Origin: GCA-2719315 sp964448645
GTDB taxonomy: Bacteria; Bacteroidota; Bacteroidia; Flavobacteriales; Flavobacteriaceae
DNA length: 7,995 nucleotides
Direction of reading: 5' to 3'
NCBI GenBank assembly: GCA_964448645.1
Contig: CAYUZY010000089.1
Location: 1-7,995 of the forward strand
The translations under genes and the position numbers were made by a program. Under the pieces are notes generated by a model that saw only the letters and a program-made list of their open reading frames with translations, was not told the DNA's origin and made no database searches. Of this stretch, positions 1 to 6,949 are shown piece after piece; position 1 is the stretch's first letter, and every line of letters begins with the position of its first letter.

Positions 1-140
1 TTTTTTTTTTATTTTTTTTTAAATTTTTTTTTTTTTTTATTTAAAAATTTTTTTTTTTTTAAATAATTTAATTAAAAATATTAAAAAAAAAATTTAAAAA
101 AAAATTTTTTTTTTTATTGATTTTTAACTTTTTTTTTTTT
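1..140. repeat. A/T homopolymer low-complexity tract
   Basis: The first 118 bases contain only A and T, arranged as long T runs (up to about 14), then A runs, then T runs again. The first G is at 119, the only C up to 140 is at 128, and another T run ends at 140. No reading frame of useful length and no balanced G/C-containing stem is present. Runs like this make DNA bent and easy to melt. The tract could be an ordinary spacer, a termination region for a gene to the left, a DNA-unwinding element of a replication origin, or an assembly edge in unreliable homopolymers. The sequence alone does not decide between these. Confidence 0.85.
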
Positions 141-163
141 GATATTCTGAAACAGTAAATTTG
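138..163 (+). promoter_or_regulatory. Candidate promoter of the thioesterase gene (TAAATTTG -7 box)
   Basis: Positions 156-163 read TAAATTTG, a full match to the Bacteroidota -7 consensus TAnnTTTG, 37 nt before the ATG at 201. A TTTG at 138-141 could serve as the -33 element, but the 14-nt spacing is shorter than the roughly 17-23 nt usual for the group. In sequence this A/T-rich, chance matches are common, so this is only a candidate. Confidence 0.4.
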
Positions 164-200
164 TAGGAATAATTTAGTTTTCTTACTTTAAAATAAATTT

Positions 201-596
201 ATGATATTTATAACAAAACCAATTTTAATTAGATATTATGAAACAGATCAAATGGGATTTGTTCATCATTCAAATTATTTAAGATACTTTGAACTTGCAA
301 GAATTGAATGGATTTCATCTTTGGGTTTATCTTATCAAGAAATGGAGCAAAGAGGTTATTTAATGCCTGTAATTAAAGCAAATATAGATTTTATAAAACC
401 TTTAACATTTGGTAAAAGCTTTAGAATTAAAGTTCAATCTAATAAGATTCCTAAAGTAAAATTTGAATTGACTTATGAGGTTCTTTTAGAAAAGAATGAA
501 ATTTTAGCTACAGGCTCAACTGTTTTGGTCTTTTTATCTTCACATAATTTAAAGCCAATTAGGTGTCCAGATTTTTTTTCTGATTTATTTAAATAG
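201..596 (+). CDS. Acyl-CoA thioesterase, 4-hydroxybenzoyl-CoA thioesterase-type hotdog family (YbgC-like)
   Basis: This 131-residue protein has the length of a single hotdog domain. Residues 11-36 carry the family signature: RYYETDQMGFVHHSNY, then a helix ending in ARIEW. Asp16 is the expected catalytic acid of the 4-HBT/YbgC class. Such enzymes are cytoplasmic oligomers that hydrolyse acyl-CoA thioesters; the substrate cannot be read from the sequence. The C-terminal part keeps a flavobacterial-looking strand and tail (TVLVF, KPIRCPDF). The ATG at 201 places the signature at the usual distance from the N-terminus, and no Shine-Dalgarno sequence is visible, as expected for Bacteroidota. The gene converges on ribD and their last 8 bp overlap. 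Membership of the YbgC/Tol-Pal-linked group is possible, but no tol-pal genes lie nearby. Confidence 0.88.
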   Translation: MIFITKPILIRYYETDQMGFVHHSNYLRYFELARIEWISSLGLSYQEMEQRGYLMPVIKANIDFIKPLTFGKSFRIKVQSNKIPKVKFELTYEVLLEKNEILATGSTVLVFLSSHNLKPIRCPDFFSDLFK

Positions 597-1623
597 GGTA
601 ATAAATGCTTAATTCATTATCTCCAATTTTTTCATTATAAGATTCTTTGATATTTAACACAGGTTCTTTTATTCCTTTTATTATTTTTTTTGCTCCAGTA
701 AAAACTTGAGCTTCATCCCATAAATTTTCATCAATGAAATGTTGAATTGTTTTAGTTCCTCCTTCAATTATAACAGACTGAATGTTTTCTTCATGTAGTA
801 TTTTTAAAACATTAAATGTTTTTTTAAAATTACATTTTACCCATTTTTTATTTTTTATTTTAAAATTTTTATGAGAGTTTATTATTGTAAGTGGATGTTT
901 ATCTTTCATCACTTTCGTTTCATCATCAATCTTAAGATTAGGATCTATAACATATCTGTTCGGATGTTTTCCGTTCCATTTTCTTAATGTAAGACTAGGA
1001 TCGTCATTTAAAATAGTATTTATACCAACTAAAACTCCATCTTCAGTACTTCTTAATTTATGAGCCCTTTGAATAGATAGAGGGTTAGATATCCAAAATA
1101 TTTTAGTATTGTTTTGTGTTTCATTAAGCGGAGCTATATAACCATCTATAGATCTAGCCCATTTTAAAATAACATAAGGTCTTTTTTTTTGGTGAAATGT
1201 AAAAAAACGTTTATTTAAATTAATGCAATCTTTTTTTAAAACGTTTGTTTTAACCTTACATCCATTTTTTTTTAATTTTTCTATACCATTTCCATTAATA
1301 TTATTATTTGGATCTTTTACACCAATAACTAGTTTGGGAATTTTATATTTAATTATTAGTTCAGAACATGGAGGCGTTTTTCCATAATGATTACATGGCT
1401 CTAAATTCACGTAGATTGTACTTTTATTTAAAACAGAAGTATCGTTAACATTTTTTATTGCATTAACTTCTGCATGAGATTCTCCGTAATTTTTATGCCA
1501 CCCTTCTCCAATAATCTTATTATTATAAACTATAACGCATCCAACTAAGGGATTGGGAGATGTGTATCCAATTCCTTTTTTTGCTAAGGATAAACACCTT
1601 TTCATGTAAAATTCATCAATCAT
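589..1623 (-). CDS. ribD: Bifunctional riboflavin biosynthesis protein RibD (deaminase/reductase)
   Basis: RibD catalyses two consecutive cytoplasmic steps of riboflavin synthesis: deamination of diaminohydroxyphosphoribosylaminopyrimidine, then NADPH-dependent reduction of the ribosyl side chain. The 344-residue length fits the fused form. Residues 1-145 are a cytidine-deaminase-like domain with SPNPLVGCVIV at 22-32, the zinc and catalytic motif HAE at 50-52, and the PCxxxGxxPPC motif with zinc ligands Cys77 and Cys86. Residues 148-344 are the reductase domain, with LKWARSIDGYIA at 153-164, DGVLVGINTILNDDPSLT at 195-212, and the nucleotide-binding IEGGT at 287-291. All key residues appear intact. 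The start ATG (complement of 1621-1623) fits the family N-terminus MKRCLSLAKKG. The gene is transcribed away from prmC and its 3' end overlaps the thioesterase gene. No other rib genes are present in the window. Confidence 0.96.
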   Translation of the reverse strand: MIDEFYMKRCLSLAKKGIGYTSPNPLVGCVIVYNNKIIGEGWHKNYGESHAEVNAIKNVNDTSVLNKSTIYVNLEPCNHYGKTPPCSELIIKYKIPKLVIGVKDPNNNINGNGIEKLKKNGCKVKTNVLKKDCINLNKRFFTFHQKKRPYVILKWARSIDGYIAPLNETQNNTKIFWISNPLSIQRAHKLRSTEDGVLVGINTILNDDPSLTLRKWNGKHPNRYVIDPNLKIDDETKVMKDKHPLTIINSHKNFKIKNKKWVKCNFKKTFNVLKILHEENIQSVIIEGGTKTIQHFIDENLWDEAQVFTGAKKIIKGIKEPVLNIKESYNEKIGDNELSIYYPI

Positions 1624-1660
1624 TTTAATCTAATAAAAAATTAGAATATATAATGTTTCG

Positions 1661-1689
1661 TAAATTTAATTATTAATTTACATTGGCAA
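1661..1689 (-). promoter_or_regulatory. Candidate ribD promoter (TTG-N18-TAAATTTA)
   Basis: On the minus strand, TTG (plus-strand CAA at 1687-1689) is followed after 18 nt by TAAATTTA (1661-1668). This matches seven of eight positions of the Bacteroidota -7 box at a normal spacing. It would give a leader of about 30 nt before the ribD ATG. There is no room or conserved sequence for an FMN riboswitch in this leader. Confidence 0.4.
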
Positions 1690-1712
1690 GTATTATAAAT
1701 TAATATAAAGTA

Positions 1713-1720
1713 TAGGTTTG
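1713..1720 (+). promoter_or_regulatory. TAGGTTTG -7 box abutting the prmC start
   Basis: TAGGTTTG is a full match to TAnnTTTG and ends 3 nt before the ATG at 1724. If it is used, transcription would begin at or inside the start codon, giving a leaderless or nearly leaderless message. The nearest upstream TTG (1683-1685) is 27 nt away, longer than the usual spacing, so the -33 half is not supported. Confidence 0.35.
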
Positions 1721-1723
1721 CTT

Positions 1724-2584
1724 ATGACTTTGATTCATGTTAGGAATTTTTACCGCAAAATGTTAAGTGGCTGTTATTCAAAAAATGAAATTGATTTTTA
1801 TTTCAAAATTTTGATAAATTCTTTTTTTAATTGGAATTCTACTATGATTGCATTAAATCCTAAAAAACAATTATCAAAATTTCAATACAATAAATTAATT
1901 AAAACAATTAAGTATTTACAAAATTACAAACCTATTCAATATATTACTGGAGAATCATTTTTTATGGGTCTAAAATTTAAAGTAAACAAGAACGTTTTAA
2001 TTCCCCGCCAAGAAACTGAAGAGTTAGTTGAGTGGATTATAAATGAAAATCCTGATTTTAAAAAAAACACAAATGTACTTGATATCGGAACGGGAAGTGG
2101 TTGTATTGCAGTTTCTTTATCTTCTAAAAAAAGAAATTTTAATTTAACAGCTATAGATAACTCTAAAGAATCTCTATTGGTTGCTAAGGAAAATGCCAGA
2201 TTTAATAAAGTTAAAATCAATTTTATATATAAAGACATTTTAAAATCTTTTAATGATAAAATTATTTATGATATTATTGTGTCAAATCCTCCTTATATAA
2301 CTTCTGATGAAATAAATAATATTGAATCTAAAGTTTTAAATTTTGAACCTCATAATGCAATTTTTGTTGACAAAAAAAATCCATTAATTTTTTATAAAGC
2401 AATATTAGATTTTTCTATATTGAATCTTAAAGATGATGGGGAAATTTATTTTGAAATAAATCCTGTTTTTTTTAGTTCACTATTAACTTTAATTGATAGT
2501 TATAACAAGTTTGATGTAATGGTAAAAAAAGATATTTCAAAAAAAAACAGGATGATTAGACTAAAAAAGAAAAATGAATACTGA
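1724..2584 (+). CDS. prmC: Peptide chain release factor N5-glutamine methyltransferase PrmC (HemK)
   Basis: PrmC transfers a methyl group from S-adenosylmethionine to the glutamine of the GGQ motif of release factors RF1 and RF2, improving translation termination. The 286-residue protein has an N-terminal helical substrate-recognition domain (about 1-75). A Rossmann-like methyltransferase domain follows, with PRQETEELVEWI at 94-105, the SAM-binding motif DIGTGSGCIAVSL at 120-132, the acidic ribose-binding end of strand 2 at Asp145, and the catalytic NPPY at 188-191. The reading frame is open from a TTG at 1718, but the ATG at 1724 gives the usual family N-terminus (MTLIHVRNFYRK) and is preferred. 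The end overlaps the ligA start by 11 nt, which suggests translational coupling. The protein is slightly more Lys/Asn-rich than typical but shows no sign of damage. Confidence 0.95.
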   Translation: MTLIHVRNFYRKMLSGCYSKNEIDFYFKILINSFFNWNSTMIALNPKKQLSKFQYNKLIKTIKYLQNYKPIQYITGESFFMGLKFKVNKNVLIPRQETEELVEWIINENPDFKKNTNVLDIGTGSGCIAVSLSSKKRNFNLTAIDNSKESLLVAKENARFNKVKINFIYKDILKSFNDKIIYDIIVSNPPYITSDEINNIESKVLNFEPHNAIFVDKKNPLIFYKAILDFSILNLKDDGEIYFEINPVFFSSLLTLIDSYNKFDVMVKKDISKKNRMIRLKKKNEY

Positions 2585-4583
2585 TTTAGAAAAAATAAAA
2601 AAATTAAGAGATGAATTACATTATCACAATTATCTTTATTATAATTTGAACAAATCTATAATTAGTGATTTTGAATTTGATAATAAGTTAAAAGATCTTA
2701 TAGATTTAGAGAAAAAAAATCCTCTTTTTCTAGATAAAAATTCTCCTTCTCAAAGAGTAGGTGGATCAACTTCTAATTCATTTAAAACTATTATTCATAA
2801 AAAACCTATGTATTCATTATCAAACACTTACAATAAGGAAGAAGTTTTTAAATGGGAGGAAAGATTAATTAAAATATTAGGAGATAAAAAAATAAATTAT
2901 TTCTGTGAATTAAAATATGATGGAGCATCTATAAATCTTTTGTATAAAAATGGTGAACTAGAGTCAGCAACAACTAGAGGAGATGGAATTCAAGGAGATG
3001 ATGTTACAAATAATGTTAAAACTATTTCATCAATACCACTTAAACTTAGAGGAGATTATCCTGACTTTTTTGAAATAAGAGGTGAAATTTTTTTACCAAT
3101 TGAAGGGTTTAAAAGAATGAATTTAATTAGAGAGTCTAATGGAGATCCTCTATATAGTAATCCAAGAAATACAGCAGCTGGAAGTATTAAATTAAAGGAT
3201 AGCAAAGTTGTAGCTCAAAGACCTTTGGATTGTTTTTTATATGCTCTTTCAGGAGAAAATATTCCAATAAGCTCGCATGATAATTCTCTTAAGAAAGCTA
3301 AATCTTGGGGTTTTAAAGTTCCTGAAATTTCAAGTTTATGTAATTCTATAAAAGATGTTTTAAGTTTTATTTCTTTATATGAAAATAAAAGATTTGAATT
3401 GCCTTATGAAATTGATGGTATAGTAATTAAGGTTAATGATTTAAACCAGCAATCATTGTTAGGTTTTACTTCTAAATTTCCTAGATGGGCTATAGCCTAT
3501 AAATTTCAAGCAGAAAATGTTTCTACTAGATTAATAGATGTTAAATATCAAGTTGGAAGGACTGGAGCTTTAACTCCAGTTGCAATTCTTGATCCAGTAA
3601 AAATTTCTGGAACTTTAGTAAAAAGGGCCTCTCTTTATAATTCAGATCAAATTGAGAATTTAGGATTAAGAATAGGTGATTTAGTTTATGTTGAAAAGGG
3701 AGGAGAAATTATACCTAAAATTGTTGGGGTAGATAATGTAAATAGAGGTTTAGCTGATAATAAAGTTAAATTTATTAAGTTTTGTCCAAAATGCGGAAGC
3801 GTTTTGTCTAGAATTAAAGGAGAGGCTAACTATTACTGTTTAAATTCAAACCATTGCAAACCCCAAATTATTGGAAAAATATTACATTATGTTTCTAGAA
3901 AAGCTATGAATATTGAAGGTTTAGGTTCTGAAACAGTTAGTTTATTGTATGAAAATCGGATTATAAGAAATATTTCAGATTTATATTCTTTAGATAAAGA
4001 AGACCTTATTAAACTTGAAAGGCTTGCTGAAAAGTCAGTTAATAATCTTTTAAAAAACATTGAAAAATCAAAAACAAAACCATTTTCTAAAGTTTTGTTT
4101 GGTCTTGGAATAAGACACGTTGGAGAAACTGTTGCAAAAAATATTTCTAATAAAATAGGTTCTTTTGAAAAGTTATCTGTATTATCTGAAGATGAAATTT
4201 CGAAAATTGATGATATAGGAATTAAAATTGCCAAAAGTATTGTCGACTTTTTCAAAGACGAGGAGAATTTAAGATTAATTAATTCATTAAAATCTTATGG
4301 AATTCAATTTGAAATAGAAAATTCTAATAGAATCATGGGTGCATTATTAAATAATATGATTTTTGTTATTTCTGGAGTTTTTGAAAAACATACAAGAGAA
4401 GAATTAAAAGATCAAATAGAACAAAATGGAGGAAATGTTTCATCATCAATCTCAAAAAAAACTTCCTTTTTAATTGCTGGAATAAATCCTGGACCATCAA
4501 AAATTGATAAGGCTAAAAAAATTGAAGTTCCAAATCTTAAAGAAGATGAGTTTATAAAAATGATAAATTTGACGGAATCGTAA
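2574..4583 (+). CDS. ligA: NAD+-dependent DNA ligase LigA
   Basis: LigA seals nicks in duplex DNA during replication and repair, using NAD+ to form an enzyme-AMP intermediate. The 669 residues match the usual full length, and all domains can be followed. There is an N-terminal NMN-binding Ia domain (about 1-65, HYHNYLYYN at 16-24). The nucleotidyltransferase core has the catalytic lysine Lys114 in ELKYDG, TTRGDG at 133-138, EIRGEIF at 167-173, EIDGIVIK at 279-286 and AYKFQAE at 308-314. An OB fold (about 320-395, VGRTGALTPVA) precedes a four-cysteine zinc finger (Cys404, Cys407, Cys422, Cys428), helix-hairpin-helix repeats (about 435-575) and a BRCT domain (about 588-669). The ATG lies inside the end of prmC; this start gives the normal N-terminus. 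It is very probably essential. A 96-nt gap follows. Confidence 0.98.
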   Translation: MNTDLEKIKKLRDELHYHNYLYYNLNKSIISDFEFDNKLKDLIDLEKKNPLFLDKNSPSQRVGGSTSNSFKTIIHKKPMYSLSNTYNKEEVFKWEERLIKILGDKKINYFCELKYDGASINLLYKNGELESATTRGDGIQGDDVTNNVKTISSIPLKLRGDYPDFFEIRGEIFLPIEGFKRMNLIRESNGDPLYSNPRNTAAGSIKLKDSKVVAQRPLDCFLYALSGENIPISSHDNSLKKAKSWGFKVPEISSLCNSIKDVLSFISLYENKRFELPYEIDGIVIKVNDLNQQSLLGFTSKFPRWAIAYKFQAENVSTRLIDVKYQVGRTGALTPVAILDPVKISGTLVKRASLYNSDQIENLGLRIGDLVYVEKGGEIIPKIVGVDNVNRGLADNKVKFIKFCPKCGSVLSRIKGEANYYCLNSNHCKPQIIGKILHYVSRKAMNIEGLGSETVSLLYENRIIRNISDLYSLDKEDLIKLERLAEKSVNNLLKNIEKSKTKPFSKVLFGLGIRHVGETVAKNISNKIGSFEKLSVLSEDEISKIDDIGIKIAKSIVDFFKDEENLRLINSLKSYGIQFEIENSNRIMGALLNNMIFVISGVFEKHTREELKDQIEQNGGNVSSSISKKTSFLIAGINPGPSKIDKAKKIEVPNLKEDEFIKMINLTES

Positions 4584-4585
4584 AA

Positions 4586-4601
4586 TGTTATATTTATAAC
4601 A
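4586..4601. repeat. Small inverted repeat after ligA
   Basis: TGTTAT and ATAACA flank a 4-nt loop, forming a 6-bp stem that starts 3 nt after the ligA stop codon. The stem has only one G-C pair and no T run follows directly, so it does not meet the criteria for an intrinsic terminator. Chance pairing is plausible in such A/T-rich DNA. Confidence 0.25.
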
Positions 4602-4622
4602 GATTTATTATAAAATATATAG

Positions 4623-4652
4623 TTGTTTCAATTTTTATGTTTTTTTAATTTG
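4623..4652 (+). promoter_or_regulatory. Candidate promoter between ligA and the DUF6913-like gene
   Basis: In the 96-nt gap, TTG at 4623-4625 and TTAATTTG at 4645-4652 are separated by 19 nt. The spacing is normal for Bacteroidota promoters. The second box matches seven of eight positions of TAnnTTTG but misses the conserved A at position two. The predicted leader before the ATG at 4680 would be about 20-25 nt. The evidence is weak because of the base composition. Confidence 0.3.
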
Positions 4653-4679
4653 TTAAAATAATTTTAAATATTAATTATA

Positions 4680-5189
4680 ATGATTAAAAGAATTAAATTT
4701 CTTTTTTTGAGTTTAAGATTAAGAAGGGAGCTTAAAAATAGTAATAAAAAAATAAAAACTGTTTCAAAAAAAAAGCTGTCAGTAGGTATCTTAATAGACT
4801 CAAAATTTGATTTAAATGATTCTTTTATTCAAAATTTAGCTATGAATTTAGAATTATCAAAAGATAGATTTGACATTACGGTTTTTAAAAAAAATAACTT
4901 TACAAATTTTAAAGTTAATCTTATTTCAATTGAGGATGTAGGATTATTTGGAAAGTTACCTTTGGGTATTAATAAGTTTTTAAATAGAAGGTTTGACTTG
5001 TTATTTAATTTGCATTATAACAACTCTTTGTTATCTCTTTTATCCTGCCTAAGTAAGGCTAATTTTAGAATTGGTTTAATTCAAGCAGATAAAAGACTTA
5101 ATGATTTGATAATAAACTTACATCCAGAAAATTCAAAATTTATTGAAGAGTCAGTAAAATATATAAATATAATTTTTAAAAAAAAGTAA
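4680..5189 (+). CDS. DUF6913-like conserved flavobacterial protein of unknown function
   Basis: I recognise this 169-residue protein only as a conserved flavobacterial family, probably DUF6913; its function is unknown. The N-terminus is strongly basic (many Lys/Arg in residues 1-33) with a short hydrophobic stretch FLFLSL at 7-12, too short and charged for a confident membrane segment or signal peptide. A beta-rich middle begins at SVGILID (34-40). The best conserved block is C-terminal: LSKANFRIGLIQADKRLNDL at 124-143, a strand followed by a charged loop and helix. No catalytic motif is evident. It lies between ligA and dapA, and its TAA shares one base with the dapA ATG, so the two are probably translated in a coupled way. 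A link to lysine or diaminopimelate synthesis is possible on position alone but unproven. Confidence 0.75.
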   Translation: MIKRIKFLFLSLRLRRELKNSNKKIKTVSKKKLSVGILIDSKFDLNDSFIQNLAMNLELSKDRFDITVFKKNNFTNFKVNLISIEDVGLFGKLPLGINKFLNRRFDLLFNLHYNNSLLSLLSCLSKANFRIGLIQADKRLNDLIINLHPENSKFIEESVKYINIIFKKK

Positions 5190-6064
5190 TGAATTTTTCA
5201 GGACTAGGAGTTGCAATGATAACTCCTTTTGATATAAACGGAAATATTGATTATGATAGAATTCCTTCAATAATTGATAATATTGTTTCAGGATCAGCTG
5301 ATTATATTGTTTTACTTGGAACTACTGGGGAAACAACTCTTTTGTCAAAAAAAGAAAAAGAAGCTTTAATTAAATCTGTAATTAAAGCAAATGATAATAG
5401 ATTGCCAATGGTTATAGGTATAGGAGGGAATAATACAGATCTAGTAATTGAAGAAATTAGAAACACAGATTTAAATAATTTTAGTGCAATTTTATCAGTT
5501 TCTCCATATTATGTTAAACCGACTCAAAGAGGTATAATTAAACATTATTCAATAATATCAAAAGAAAGTCCCATTCCTATAATTCTTTATAATGTGCCAT
5601 CTAGAACAGGATCTATGATAGATAAAGAAACTTTTTTAGAAATAATAAATCAAAATGATAATATTGCTGGAATTAAAGAAGCAAGTGGAAATTTATCTTT
5701 TGCTCAAGATTTAATTAATACTGTTCCTGATAATATTAAAATAATTTGTGGAGATGATCAACTTACTTTACCTATACTTTTATCAGGAGGTTCAGGTTCT
5801 ATTTCAGTTATAGCTAATGCTTTTCCTGAAAAAATTTCTAAAATGATTTCTTTTGCTAAATCTGAAAATGTGAAAAAAGCCTATGATATTCATTTTGAGT
5901 TATTAGATATAATTAAACTTTTGTTTTTAGAAGGAAACCCAACAGGTATAAAGGAGTTAATGAGTCAATTATCATTTTGTTCAAATATTTTAAGACTTCC
6001 GTTATTAAGTGCTTCGGATGAATTGTCAGAGAAAATTTCAAAGAATTTAAAAGAAATAAATTAA
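5189..6064 (+). CDS. dapA: 4-hydroxy-tetrahydrodipicolinate synthase DapA
   Basis: DapA condenses pyruvate with aspartate semialdehyde, the first committed step towards meso-diaminopimelate for peptidoglycan and lysine. The 291-residue TIM barrel has the normal length. Visible active-site elements are GTTGE at 44-48, YYVKPTQRG at 107-115 with Tyr108 aligning to E. coli Tyr107, LYNVPSRTG at 133-141 with Tyr134 and substrate-binding Arg139, and the Schiff-base Lys163 in GIKEASG. The loop GGSGSISVIANAFP at 200-213 is also typical. Positions matching E. coli lysine-contact residues His53, His56 and Glu84 appear here as Lys54, Lys57 and Leu85, so feedback inhibition by lysine is probably weak or absent; this rests on alignment by eye. 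The start overlaps the preceding stop by one base, leaving no space for a separate leader or riboswitch. Confidence 0.97.
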   Translation: MNFSGLGVAMITPFDINGNIDYDRIPSIIDNIVSGSADYIVLLGTTGETTLLSKKEKEALIKSVIKANDNRLPMVIGIGGNNTDLVIEEIRNTDLNNFSAILSVSPYYVKPTQRGIIKHYSIISKESPIPIILYNVPSRTGSMIDKETFLEIINQNDNIAGIKEASGNLSFAQDLINTVPDNIKIICGDDQLTLPILLSGGSGSISVIANAFPEKISKMISFAKSENVKKAYDIHFELLDIIKLLFLEGNPTGIKELMSQLSFCSNILRLPLLSASDELSEKISKNLKEIN

Positions 6065-6112
6065 TCACTATTTAGTTTACTCATAATAAAGAATAGTTCC
6101 ATATAGATTTAT

Positions 6113-6120
6113 TAAATTTG
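6113..6120 (+). promoter_or_regulatory. TAAATTTG -7 box abutting the bamD start
   Basis: In the 60-nt gap after dapA, TAAATTTG fully matches TAnnTTTG and ends 4 nt before the bamD ATG at 6125. No TTG is found 17-23 nt upstream. If active, it would give a leaderless message for bamD-rpoZ-coaBC. The arrangement resembles that at prmC. Confidence 0.35.
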
Positions 6121-6124
6121 CAAA

Positions 6125-6943
6125 ATGTATTTGGTTAAATATATTTATTTGTTTTTTTCATTTCTAATCTTTATTGGATGTAGTGATTACCAAAAATTAT
6201 TAAACAGTGATAATGTATCAGAAAAGTATAAGGTTGCAGAATCATTTTATAATAATGGAAATTATAGAAAGGCCTCGAGGCTTTTTGAACAAATAATTCC
6301 AAAATACAGAGGAAAACCTCAAGCTCAAAGAATTGTATATTTTCTTGCAGATAGTTATTTTTTAGATAAAAATTTTTATTTAGCAGCAAATCAATTTGAA
6401 AATTTTATAAAATCTTATCCGAAGAGTGAACGTATTATAGAAGCTCAGTTTAAAGAAGCAAAAAGTTTTTATTTTCAATCTCCAAGTTATAGTTTAGATC
6501 AAGAAGACACCTATATTGCAATTGAAAAACTTCAAGTCTTTATGAATAATTATCCAAATTCAAAATTTTCTAAAGATGCGAATTCTTTAATTAATGAATT
6601 ACAAATAAAGCTCGAAAAAAAAGATTTTGAAATAGCAAAACAATATTATACAATTAGAGATTTTAAAGCATCAATAAAAGCAAATAATAACTTTATCTCA
6701 TCTTTTCCTGGGACTAAGTTTAGAGAAGAATCAATGTATGTGACCTTTAACTCTATGTACGAAATAGCTATTAATAGTATTGAGTTAAAAAAAAGAGAGA
6801 GACTAAATGAATTAAAAGATTATATTAAATTAATTTTAGATTACTATCCTGAGACTACATTTATTTTGGACTTAGATAAAAAAACAAAAATAATTGACAA
6901 AGAATTAAATTTTTTTAAAGAGAAAGAATTACCAACTAAATAA
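6125..6943 (+). CDS. bamD: Outer membrane protein assembly factor BamD (lipoprotein)
   Basis: BamD is the essential lipoprotein partner of BamA in the outer-membrane beta-barrel assembly machine. It acts on the periplasmic side of the outer membrane. The 272-residue precursor starts with a short basic n-region and a hydrophobic segment (6-18), ending in FIGC with Cys19 as the lipidated residue; Phe at -3 of the lipobox is less usual than Leu. The mature N-terminus CSDYQKLLNS is typical of flavobacterial BamD. TPR-like helix pairs follow at about 33-63 (YNNGNYRKASRLFEQIIPKY), 70-100 (DKNFYLAANQFENFIKSYP), 130-145, 168-196 and 210-243, so about five repeats, as in the family. It begins a tight series with rpoZ and coaBC. 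The ATG is fixed by the signal peptide. Confidence 0.93.
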   Translation: MYLVKYIYLFFSFLIFIGCSDYQKLLNSDNVSEKYKVAESFYNNGNYRKASRLFEQIIPKYRGKPQAQRIVYFLADSYFLDKNFYLAANQFENFIKSYPKSERIIEAQFKEAKSFYFQSPSYSLDQEDTYIAIEKLQVFMNNYPNSKFSKDANSLINELQIKLEKKDFEIAKQYYTIRDFKASIKANNNFISSFPGTKFREESMYVTFNSMYEIAINSIELKKRERLNELKDYIKLILDYYPETTFILDLDKKTKIIDKELNFFKEKELPTK

Positions 6944-6949
6944 CTTATT

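Noticed and set aside
119..200. DnaA boxes beside the A/T tract
   Set aside because: No sequence close to TTATCCACA is visible on either strand in this stretch.
1718..1723. TTG at 1718 as the prmC start codon
   Set aside because: It would add only two residues, lies within a TAnnTTTG box, and the ATG at 1724 gives the normal family N-terminus.
1624..1723. FMN riboswitch before ribD
   Set aside because: The spacer is about 100 bp of mostly A/T sequence without the conserved G/C-rich elements of that riboswitch, and is too short for it.
1936..2238. 100-codon open frame on the minus strand inside prmC
   Set aside because: It is antisense to a well-supported gene, has no family signature, and is a product of A/T-rich codon use on the other strand.
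3887..4255. 122-codon open frame on the minus strand inside ligA
   Set aside because: It lies opposite the helix-hairpin-helix region of ligA and its translation shows no recognisable domain.
4586..4601. Intrinsic terminator after ligA
   Set aside because: The 6-bp stem has a single G-C pair and no following T run, so it is listed only as a small inverted repeat.
6171..6389. 72-codon open frame on the minus strand inside bamD
   Set aside because: Antisense to the BamD TPR region, with no start context or motif.
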